Below, piece after piece: positions 51,209 to 58,692 of a stretch of 64,000 bases of DNA (position 1 is its first letter; every line of letters starts with the position of its first letter). The translations under genes were made by a program, and so were the position numbers. The stretch spans positions 218,454 to 282,453 of the forward strand of contig NZ_JOCF01000003.1 of the NCBI RefSeq assembly GCF_000720635.1, in the 5' to 3' direction. This DNA comes from Streptomyces sp. NRRL WC-3742 (GTDB lineage: Bacteria; Actinomycetota; Actinomycetes; Streptomycetales; Streptomycetaceae). Below the pieces are notes generated by a model. The model worked only from the letters and a program-made list of their open reading frames with translations, was not told where the DNA came from and ran no database searches.

Positions 51209-52101
51209 GACTGTCCGGCGGCGGCGCACGATCTGCACCGCCTGGACGGCGTGGGGAAGCCGAGGCCGCGGGTCTTGGTGCAGGTCTTGACTCGGCAAAT
51301 CTCGTCCCGGCCGTGTTCGGTGGCGCGGGTCTCGTCCAGCAGCGGAACGTCCCGCCAGGGCAGTTGCTTCAGCTGCTGGTGCAGCAACGGCTGATTCCCC
51401 TTGATCACGGCGATGTAGTGGGTGTTCTTCTCCTCGATCAGGAAGCGGGCATGGCCGCTCTGGGAGTGCAGGGCGTCGAACGTGACCACCGTGTCGGTCA
51501 GGTCGAGCGGCGCGAGCATGGGCTTGAAGACGGTGATTTCGTTGGTCTTGGAGCCGACCTCGCGCTGGGCGGTGACCAGGCCGGTCCCGGTCATCGCGGC
51601 CGGCAGGTGGACCTGGGTGCCGTCGGTGCGGCGCGCGCCGCGAACGGTCTTGCCGTCCACGGCCAGCGAGCGGCAGGCGTGTCTGCCGAGGTCCTGGTCG
51701 GGTGGCGGGCGGTCGGGGGAGCGGGCAGCGAGCCAGGCGCCGATCGCCGCGTCGAGGGCGTCGCCATCCACGCGCTGAAGGATCCGGCGTACGGTGGCTT
51801 CGGTCGGGGCGGTGGGCCCGGCGGGTTCGCGGCTCGGGCCGCCGAGGACGGTGAGCACGGCGGCCGGGGCGTCAGCGGCCCATTCCGCGATCGCAGTCAG
51901 GGATTTCGCGCCGGCCAGTACCGCGCACGCGGCGAGTGCGAGGACGAAGGCGAGGGGGTGGCGGCGCCCCTTGGCCCTACGTGGATCGGGCACGGTCGCG
52001 AGGCAGTCCAGCAGCTGCGAGTGTTTTCCTGGCTCGGCAGGGCGGCCGGTGGCGAGTCGGCCCAGGCCGGCGGGGATGGGCGATGATGATCGGGCAGGCA
52101 C
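51205..52101 (-). pseudogene. Truncated, frameshifted ISAs1-family transposase
   Basis: From ATG 52101 the frame reads LLDCLATVPDPRRAKGRRHP, LAVDGKTVRGARRTDGTQVH, VVTFDALHSQSGHARFLIEE and HYIAVIKGNQPLLHQQLKQL, the ISAs1 (IS4-like DDE) hallmarks with two catalytic Asp residues. At about 51263 one C appears lost from a CCCC run, so the next part (HAVQAVQIVRRRRTVNC) is in another frame. The gene then breaks off at about 51205, before the last catalytic Glu region. Inactive. Confidence 0.75.
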
Positions 52102-52285
52102 GGGCTTCAGTCGTGGTGATGACAGCGGCCAAGATCCCCTCCCCGCGTACGGCCGCGGGTTCCCCGCTGGTGGGCGGTCCGCACGGACGGCCAGTTGGAC
52201 ACACCACCGGAGGACTGGCCTGTACGCAGGGTGCTCGTCGCCGAGGGATGACCCGGGCCGTGGTGGCGGGGGGCCCGGGCTGGGG

Positions 52286-52770
52286 TTACCCGGCGTCCGG
52301 CTGGGGGTGGATCTGCTCGATGCGGTCGCGCTTGGTGTACAAGCCCCAGTAGTGCTCGGCGCGGTCGTCCGGGTCGACGAGCGGGCCGACCTGGTCGGGC
52401 ATCGCGGAGGTGGCCAGCTCGCCCATCTCGCTGCGGGCGATGAAGGCCGCGATGGACAGGGTGCCCGCGTAGGCGCCGATGCCGGCGAGCTCGCCGTTGA
52501 GGGAGTACAGCCAGTTGCGGGCGGCGGACACGAGCGGGCCGACGCCGCTCATGTACGGCCGCGGCGCGACGGCGGTGTGGCCGGTGGTCATCAGGAGCGC
52601 GCCGTCGCCGCGCTCGGCCCACTCGGGCAGGACCGCGCGGGACAGGCTCGACCGGGGTGAGCAGGAGGAGCGGGATGTCCTTGGTCAGGGTGGCGGCGTC
52701 CAGCTTGGTGGCGGGGGCAAAGCTCTGCTCGCCGCTGATCGGCCCGTACTCGATGACGTCGATGCGGCCT
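52286..52770 (-). pseudogene. Remnant of a short-chain dehydrogenase (SDR)
   Basis: The C-terminal half (ERGDGALLMTTGHTAVAPRP, RNWLYSLNGELAGIGAYAGT, LSIAAFIARSEMGE) is an SDR tail ending at 52286. Upstream in another frame comes GRIDVIEYGPISGEQSFAPA, then LDAATLTKDIPLLLLTP. There is thus at least one frameshift (near 52650), and the coenzyme-binding N-terminus is absent. Confidence 0.6.
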
Positions 52771-52793
52771 GATCAACAGCGGGTCGCGATGGG

Positions 52794-53165
52794 TCAGCCG
52801 CGGGCGTTCCACACCAGCGAAGCGCTGCGGATCCAGGTGTCCTCGTCGACGGCGTCGAGGAGGAAGCGGGCGAGGTTGGCCCGGTTGATCCAGCGCCCGG
52901 GCGCGGTGGTGCCGGGGTCGGCGGCGCGCAGGGGGCCGGTGGCGGGCTTGTCGGTCAGGGCGACGCCCCGGGTGAGGGTCCAATCGGTGTCGGAGGCGCG
53001 GACGACCTGGTCGACGCCGGTGTGGTCGGTGAAGCCGGCTTTGATGTTCGACAGGTTGATGAACGCCTTGACCAGCGGGATGAGCCGGGCCCAGTCGTCA
53101 CCGGCGCCCTGGGAGGAGGTCAGGGCAATCCGGCGGATGCCCTGTTCGGCCATCACGGTCAGGGC
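52794..53165 (-). pseudogene. C-terminal remnant of an NAD(P)H-binding (NmrA-like) protein
   Basis: ALTVMAEQGIRRIALTSSQG, then LVKAFINLSNIKAGFTDHTG, SDTDWTLTRGVALTDKPATG and NRANLARFLLDAVDEDTWIR form the second half of an atypical SDR (NAD(P)-binding, SDR_a5-like). The glycine-rich N-terminal motif is missing; the preceding DNA (53166-53310) does not restore it. Probably broken together with the adjacent SDR remnant. Confidence 0.6.
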
Positions 53166-53313
53166 GTACGAAGGACACGACGACCTCGATGATGACGCGG
53201 CCCTCCGCCGGTGGACCACCGCGGCGCTCTACCTCGACGAACTCGGCCAGGAGCGGAAGGGTTTGGGTCAGCCAGCTGGGTTCGCCTCGCCGTCTCTCGA
53301 AGGACGGGGCGGG

Positions 53314-53640
53314 TCAGTCGCAGAACGGCTCCGCGAGTTGGACCACACCGACCCCGGCGAGAACCGCGAAGGCTGCCAGCAGCACGGCGACCACCGCCCC
53401 CCCTCGGGACTCGGACCAGCGGGCCAGGGCCCAGGACGCCAGCACTGCCAGCAGGCCGAGGATCCCGAGACCGGACGCGGCGATTGCCGCCATGGCCCGT
53501 CCCCCTCCCTTGTTCCAGCAGGTCTGTTCCCGGTGGAAGAGCGACCAGGACGCCACGGTGCAACCGATCAGGACGGTGGTCGCCACCGCAGGGGCGGCCG
53601 AGCGCCGCCAGGCTGAGTTCTCGGCTGACTTCTCGTTCAC
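53314..53640 (-). CDS. Small membrane protein, hypothetical
   Basis: This encodes 108 aa from GTG 53640, behind GAGGGAGCAC. Two or three hydrophobic helices are visible: APAVATTVLIGCTVASWSLF, MAAIAASGLGILGLLAVLAS, GAVVAVLLAAFAVLAGVGVV. The family is not recognised. It is 77 bp upstream of, and on the opposite relative side from, the fragments; the protease gene follows upstream on the same strand. Confidence 0.6.
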   Translation of the reverse strand: MNEKSAENSAWRRSAAPAVATTVLIGCTVASWSLFHREQTCWNKGGGRAMAAIAASGLGILGLLAVLASWALARWSESRGGAVVAVLLAAFAVLAGVGVVQLAEPFCD

Positions 53641-53717
53641 ATGTGCTCCCTCGGGGAGTTGGCAGGATCCCCGGCGCGGAATCGATGAGCGTCGGGGATC
53701 CTGGGTAGGTCAGCGCG

Positions 53718-54788
53718 TCACTGGCCGCGCACCGCGGCGTTGATCATGGCAGCGGTGCCGCTGTTCCAGAGGACGGCTGAGGAGACGTTGTCGCTCCTGC
53801 CACCGCCGTCGACCCCGCCGAGGGAGGCGATGGCGGTGCCGCGGCTGGTGCTGTTGTTGAAGTTCTCCATCAGCAGGGAGCCCGACACCCCGTCCGCGAA
53901 GCCGTCGCACGGGAACTCTACGTGCCAGGTGTAGTTCCTGAGCCGGTGTGTGGCGGTGATGCACTGGAGCGGCGTGTCCCGGTTGCCCGGGTAGCCGGTG
54001 ATCTCGACGTAGTTGTTGTACCCCGCATTGGTCCGCCAGCCGTTCGCGCCGGTCACGTCCTGGATCCTGCGGCGGTTCAGGTCCTTGAGGACGACGAAGC
54101 CGTAGTCGAAGTCCGGGTTTCGCTTGTTGCGCCACTGAGTCGGGATGTAGCGGGACTTCACCGACCACTTGCCGAACGGCGCCTGACCGTCGTGGTAGCC
54201 GGGAACGAAGACGCCGTTGGGCGATGGGAAGTGGTTGAAGATGCAGTGGCCGGCCGTCGCGACGATGTTCCTGGACCCGGTGTTGATCACCGTTCCCGTG
54301 CAACGCCACTTGACGGGACCGATGTCGAAGAAGAAGGCGCCGACGGAGGGCACTCCGTTGGAAGGCCAGGAGCCCCTGGGGGCCGCGAGCCCGGTGGTCG
54401 GGGCCCCCAGGGGCTCGGCGGGGTCGGCCGGTTCGGCCGAGCCCTGGTCCAGCGGACCTGACGGCTCGCTCACGGGAGCTGTGGGGACGTCGTCGCCGAC
54501 TGCCGCTTGCGGCTGGTCCGTCACGGCTTCCACGGGCCTCGCGGCCTGCATCGCTTCGGGTGTCCAGGAGTCCTGGACGGCCTGGTCGGCAGCAGGATCC
54601 GTGTCGTCGGTGAGACGTTCCACGCCCGTGAACTCGGAGAGGCTCCCTGCGGCGGCGACCGTGCCGTCCCCGCTGTCCGCGGTGCCCGCAAGGGCCGGTG
54701 CGGCGGCGACAGGCATGAGGGCGAGGACCGTGGCCCCCACCACGACGGTCCGCCGGAACGGGGCATAGAGCTGCATGAACATCCTCAT
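53718..54788 (-). CDS. Secreted trypsin-like serine protease
   Basis: This encodes 356 aa from ATG 54788 (others at 54782 and 54776). A signal peptide ends near ALA, and a long acidic, Pro/Ala-rich pro-region runs to about residue 130. The peptidase domain has the His in NIVATAGHCIFN, the Asp in NPDFDYGFVVL and the Ser in DGFADGVSGSLLMENF. The usual GDSGG is replaced by GVSGS, as in V8-like members. An extracellular peptidase, probably activated by removal of the pro-region. Confidence 0.82.
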   Translation of the reverse strand: MRMFMQLYAPFRRTVVVGATVLALMPVAAAPALAGTADSGDGTVAAAGSLSEFTGVERLTDDTDPAADQAVQDSWTPEAMQAARPVEAVTDQPQAAVGDDVPTAPVSEPSGPLDQGSAEPADPAEPLGAPTTGLAAPRGSWPSNGVPSVGAFFFDIGPVKWRCTGTVINTGSRNIVATAGHCIFNHFPSPNGVFVPGYHDGQAPFGKWSVKSRYIPTQWRNKRNPDFDYGFVVLKDLNRRRIQDVTGANGWRTNAGYNNYVEITGYPGNRDTPLQCITATHRLRNYTWHVEFPCDGFADGVSGSLLMENFNNSTSRGTAIASLGGVDGGGRSDNVSSAVLWNSGTAAMINAAVRGQ

Positions 54789-55012
54789 TCGTTCTTCGAT
54801 CGTCTCCGGATCACGAACGGCGTGGGGCACCCGGCAATCCCCGCCCGCCCCCGCCTTGCTCGCGTGTTCGCAGAGCTTCCCCCAGAGAATGTGAGGATTT
54901 GATGAGGCGTTCGCGGGTGTCGTTTCGCCTGCGGCCTTCCTTGGCGTCAACTCACGCTGCGCAGAGATGAGTTGGAGCGGTGAGGTCGGGGCGAGGGCGA
55001 CATGCCGAGCGG

Positions 55013-55219
55013 TCAGACGATCGAGGAGACAGCGCGCCCCGGCTGCCTCGGACGGGTCCACGTCGCCCTGCCGTCGACCACTCCCGCACGCATCGGGTGC
55101 GGATGCTCGGGGCACTGCGGGCGGGCGGCGCCGTGCGTCAGGTCGATGACCCAGTCCTGAAGGCCGTCGGCCAATCGGGCCAGAGTGTCGGCGGGTTGCA
55201 TGTCGGCCGGCAGCTGAAT
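55013..55219 (-). pseudogene. 3' part of a gene split by the MITE-like element
   Basis: The frame IQLPADMQPADTLARLADGLQDWVIDL then PQCPEHPHPMRAGVVDGRAT ends at 55013. It resembles the C-terminal domain of small actinobacterial proteins with a CPxHxxxHPL...DGRxxW pattern. It starts directly at the left end of the element (55220). The frame phase continues from the ORF on the other side (55416-55795), so the two are probably halves of one gene. Confidence 0.5.
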
Positions 55220-55415
55220 CTAGTGCCGCGTCAGGCAACCTTCGCCCCATCGCGACGCCCGGCACGCACTCTCGCCGCACCGGCCGAAAGCCCGAGTACG
55301 TCCAGTACGAGGGCTTCCGGCCGGCACGCCGAGAGCACGCACCGGACGCCGCTGCCTGGGGGCACCTCCCGGCCGGAGGCTGGGGGAGGGCAAAGGTTGC
55401 CTGACGCGGCACTAG
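55220..55415. mobile_element. MITE-like element (196 bp with CTAG ends)
   Basis: Terminal inverted repeats of 24 bp with one mismatch (starting TGCCGCGTCAGGCAACCTT at 55224; inverse at 55388-55411) are flanked by CTAG on both sides. It has no coding capacity. Inside are a large hairpin (about 55280-55325) and the dispersed CCCCCAGCC/GGGAGG repeat (55356-55387). It fits a non-autonomous derivative mobilised by an IS5-type transposase. Confidence 0.75.
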
Positions 55416-55795
55416 GTCCAGTCGTCACCGTGCCTGGCCGTGACGTACACGCCAGGGTCCGGTGGCGGCTCGTCGGCATTCCCGAAGGAGAGGCTGGAGT
55501 GGTACGCCCCGCCCGGGGGAGACGGCGGAGCGGACTGCCATGTCGGTACGGTCACGACGTCGATCTGGGACTGGCCGGGCAGGCCGAGGCTGTTCAGGAT
55601 CGCCTCGGCCTGCCCGGCCACCAGGTGGAGAGGCTCCGTGGAGGCGACTATCCCCGTTCGGGTTTCGGGCGTGGTTGTTGTGCCCGGTGTGTGCCGTATC
55701 GTTCCTTCCGGTTCGCCGACGCCGTGAGCAGGCGGGGCCGTGCCGCGTCGCACCTGAACGTCCGAGAGGGGCTGTCCGTCCGTGTCCTCGTCCAA
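55416..55795 (-). pseudogene. 5' part of the split gene (hypothetical)
   Basis: The frame (stop TAG supplied by the CTAG at 55412) includes GIVASTEPLHLVAGQAEAIL, DVVTVPTWQSAPP and GVYVTARHGDDWT and looks coding in its last 80 codons. The start is unclear: ATG 55795 would overlap the response-regulator gene by 14 bp, and several later starts are possible. The family is not recognised; it joins in phase with the 55013-55219 fragment across the element. Confidence 0.4.
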
Positions 55796-56513
55796 CCCGG
55801 TGGCTTCGTCTCCGGTTCGCGTGCTGTTGGTGGAGGACGACGAGCTGATGCGGCGGTCCTTCGCGGTCGCGTTGGGGCGGTACGGGTACGAGGTGAGGGT
55901 CGCGGCGGACGGGCTCTCCGGGCTGGAGCTGTTCCGTGACGAGGAATTCGACCTGCTGATCCTGGATGTGATGCTGCCCGGCCTGGACGGGATCGGCCTG
56001 TGTCGCCGGGTGCGGGAGACCAGCCTGGTGCCGGTGCTGATGATGTCGGCGCGGGGTGACGGGCTCGACGTCGTCGCGGGTCTGGAGGCCGGGGCGGACG
56101 ACTACGTGGTCAAACCGGTGGACACCTTCGTGCTCGTGGCGCGCATCCGTTCGCTGTTGCGGCGGGCGGCCTATGCACCTGCCGGCGCGTCCGGTCCGGT
56201 GGCGGGCGGGGAGCAGTCCGCGCAGGGGGACGTCCTGGCCTTCGGAGACCTGGTGATCGATACGGCCGCACTGGAGGTGTCCGTCTCCGGAAGCCCGGTG
56301 GCGCTGACCCCGACCGAGTTGAAGCTGCTGCTGGAGTTCGCCGCCCGTCCCGGGATCGTGCTGGAGCGGCACACCCTGCTGCGCAACGTCTGGGACTACG
56401 GCTGGGACGGCGACAGCCGGGTCGTGGACCTGTGCGTGCAGCGGCTGCGCCGCAAGCTCGGGCGGGAGCGGATCGAGACGGTGCGCGGCTTCGGCTACAA
56501 GCTCAGGCGCTGA
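55782..56513 (+). CDS. OmpR/PhoB-family response regulator
   Basis: This encodes 243 aa from GTG 55782 (GTG 55818 is an alternative). The receiver has VLLVEDDELMRRSFAVALGR, LLILDVMLPGLDGIGLCRR (phospho-Asp), MMSARGDGLDVVAGL and DDYVVKPVDTFVL (Lys). The winged helix is VALTPTELKLLLEFAARPGI, RHTLLRNVWDYGWDGDSRVV, VQRLRRKLGRERIETVRGFG. It is followed at 4 bp by its kinase gene, and beyond that by an ABC exporter with direct repeats in the promoter region. Confidence 0.9.
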   Translation: MSSSNPVASSPVRVLLVEDDELMRRSFAVALGRYGYEVRVAADGLSGLELFRDEEFDLLILDVMLPGLDGIGLCRRVRETSLVPVLMMSARGDGLDVVAGLEAGADDYVVKPVDTFVLVARIRSLLRRAAYAPAGASGPVAGGEQSAQGDVLAFGDLVIDTAALEVSVSGSPVALTPTELKLLLEFAARPGIVLERHTLLRNVWDYGWDGDSRVVDLCVQRLRRKLGRERIETVRGFGYKLRR

Positions 56514-56517
56514 GGCG

Positions 56518-57741
56518 ATGCGACCGCTGCACCGGCTGCGGCCGGTCCGCGCGTCCCTGCGCTGGAAGATCGCGGCGCTGGCCGCGGCCACCGCCTGCCT
56601 GGTCGCGGTGGCGGTCGGCGTGCTGGTGCACCTGTGGACGGACCAGGACATCCGGGACCGGGCGCAGGCGCGGGCCTTCAACTCCGTGTACTCGGCCATG
56701 GAGACGTACCGCCGTACCGGAACTCTGGCGGACGGGGCGATGCTCGACCCGGCCGGCCTGCCCGCCGCCCTGCGCGATCCGGCCGACGGCGACCGGCACG
56801 TGGTTGTGGCCGGGCCGATGGTCTGGGCGGCGCAGCGGACCGGTGGTCCGGGGAGTCCGGTGCTCGCGTTCGAGGTCAACATGGGTCCGGAGCTCTCCGG
56901 CCTGCCCCGGCTGGACGCGGCGATGGCGGTGGCCTCGCTGGTCGCGCTCGCGGTGGCCGCGCCGCTGGCGGTCTACGCGGCCGGGCTGCTGGCGCGGCGG
57001 CTGCGGCTGGTCTCCGAGACCGCGCGGAGGATCTCCGCCGGGGACCTGGACGCCCGTACCGGGCCGACCGAGGGACGGGACGAGGTCGCCGACATCGCCG
57101 CGACGGTCGACCTGATGGCCGACAGCCTGAGCAGTCGGCTGCAGACCGAACGGCGGTTCACCGCCGACGTGGCCCACGAACTGCGCACGCCCGTCGGTGG
57201 TCTGCTGGCCGCCGTCGACCTGCTGCCGCCCGGCGAGACGGAGGACCTGCTCCGCGACCGGGTACGTGATCTGCGGGCCCTGGTCGAGGACCTGCTGGAG
57301 ATCTCCCGCCTCGACGCCGGGGCCGAGGAGGCGGTCCGCTCCCGGGTGCCGCTCGGCGCCGTGGTGGCCGAGGCCGTGGCGCGGACCGGTCTCGACGCCG
57401 AGGTCGACACGTCCGCCGGGCAGGTGGTGGAGACCGATCCGCGCCGCCTGGAGCGGATCGTCGGCAACCTGGTGGTCAACGCCCACCGGCACGGGGGCGC
57501 CCCGGTGGAGGTCTCCGTCGAGGGCCGCACGGTCGTCGTGCGCGACCACGGCCCCGGCTTCCCCGTCGAGTTGCTGCGGCACGGCCCGCGCCGCTTCCAG
57601 ACGGGCACGGCGGAGCGCGGTTCGGGCCACGGACTGGGCCTGACCATCGCCCTCGGTCAGGCTCAACTGCTGCGAGCGGAGCTGCAGTTGGCCAACGCTG
57701 CTGACGGCGGTGCGGTCGCCACCCTGCGCCTGCCGGTCTGA
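56518..57741 (+). CDS. Sensor histidine kinase (HAMP, HisKA, HATPase)
   Basis: This encodes 407 aa. Two membrane helices (about 17-40 and 137-160) flank an extracytoplasmic loop of about 95 aa. HAMP follows (LARRLRLVSETARRISAGDL), then the H-box RRFTADVAHELRTPVGGLLA, N-box NLVVNAHRHGGAPVEV, G boxes VRDHGPGFP and ERGSGHGLGLTIALGQ. It is the partner of the 55782-56513 regulator. An ABC exporter next door suggests sensing of an envelope-active compound. Confidence 0.9.
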   Translation: MRPLHRLRPVRASLRWKIAALAAATACLVAVAVGVLVHLWTDQDIRDRAQARAFNSVYSAMETYRRTGTLADGAMLDPAGLPAALRDPADGDRHVVVAGPMVWAAQRTGGPGSPVLAFEVNMGPELSGLPRLDAAMAVASLVALAVAAPLAVYAAGLLARRLRLVSETARRISAGDLDARTGPTEGRDEVADIAATVDLMADSLSSRLQTERRFTADVAHELRTPVGGLLAAVDLLPPGETEDLLRDRVRDLRALVEDLLEISRLDAGAEEAVRSRVPLGAVVAEAVARTGLDAEVDTSAGQVVETDPRRLERIVGNLVVNAHRHGGAPVEVSVEGRTVVVRDHGPGFPVELLRHGPRRFQTGTAERGSGHGLGLTIALGQAQLLRAELQLANAADGGAVATLRLPV

Positions 57742-57766
57742 CCCGCGGCCCCGCTGCTGCACAACC

Positions 57767-57818
57767 GATACACGGCGGCGCGTCCGCTGATACACGACGG
57801 CCCAGGGCCGGATACGTA
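57767..57818 (+). promoter_or_regulatory. GATACAC direct repeats (possible OmpR-type boxes)
   Basis: GATACAC at 57767-57773, GATACAC at 57789-57795 and GATACGT at 57812-57818 are spaced 22-23 bp, about two helical turns. They lie between the kinase stop and the ABC gene start at 57868, fitting tandem OmpR-type regulator sites. The last copy may overlap the -10 region. Confidence 0.5.
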
Positions 57819-57867
57819 GGCGCGGCAGTCTTCGAGGTGCACGCTTCCGCACCCGAAGAGGAGACCC

Positions 57868-58644
57868 GTGACCGTCGCCCCCCAGTTCCCGTACCAACCC
57901 CACACGATGCCCGGCATCGCGGCCGCCACCACCGACCTGACCAAGGTCTACGGCAGCGGCGACACCCGCGTCACCGCACTGGACCAGGTCAGCGTCGGCT
58001 TCCGAGAGGGCGAGTTCACCGCGATCATGGGCCCCTCCGGCTGCGGCAAGTCCACCCTCCTGCACTGCGCCGCCGGGCTCGACACCCCCACCTCCGGCTC
58101 CGTACGTGTCGGCACCACCGAACTGAACGGCCTGGGCGACCGGCAGCTCACCCAACTGCGACGGGACCGGATCGGCTTCATCTTCCAGGCGTTCAACCTG
58201 CTGCCCACGCTGACCGCGTCGGAGAACATCACGCTGCCGCTCGCCCTGGCCGGACGCAAGCCCGACCAGCAGTGGCTGGACCGGGTGGTCGCCATGGTCG
58301 GCCTCTCCGAGCGCCTGGGACACCGGCCCGCCGAGCTGTCCGGCGGGCAGCAGCAGCGCGTCGCTGTCGCCCGCGCCCTGGCCTCCCGGCCCGCGATCGT
58401 CTTCGGCGACGAGCCCACCGGCAACCTCGACTCCCGCGCCGGGGCCGAGGTCCTCGGCTTTCTGCGGGACAGCGTAAGGGAGTTGGGGCAGACGGTCGTC
58501 ATGGTCACCCACGACCCGGTCGCGGCCGGGTATGCCGACCGGGTGGTCTTCCTCGCCGACGGCCGCCTCGTCGACGAGATGGCGCACCCCACCCCGGACC
58601 GGGTGCTCGACGCCATGCTGCGGCTGAGCGGTGGGAGCCGGTAG
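57868..58644 (+). CDS. ABC transporter ATP-binding protein (MacB/LolD type)
   Basis: This encodes 258 aa from GTG 57868, behind GAGGAGACCC. Walker A AIMGPSGCGKSTLLHCAAGL, Q-loop IGFIFQAFNLLPTLTASENI, signature ELSGGQQQRVAVARALASRP, Walker B IVFGDEPTGNLDSRAGAEVL, His in VTHDPVAAGYADRVV. It is 48 bp upstream of the FtsX-like permease gene, with which it would form an exporter, often for antimicrobial peptides or lipids. Confidence 0.92.
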   Translation: MTVAPQFPYQPHTMPGIAAATTDLTKVYGSGDTRVTALDQVSVGFREGEFTAIMGPSGCGKSTLLHCAAGLDTPTSGSVRVGTTELNGLGDRQLTQLRRDRIGFIFQAFNLLPTLTASENITLPLALAGRKPDQQWLDRVVAMVGLSERLGHRPAELSGGQQQRVAVARALASRPAIVFGDEPTGNLDSRAGAEVLGFLRDSVRELGQTVVMVTHDPVAAGYADRVVFLADGRLVDEMAHPTPDRVLDAMLRLSGGSR

Positions 58645-58692
58645 ACCCCGACCGCACCGGCCACCGTCTCCATCCGATCCTGAGAGTCGACC

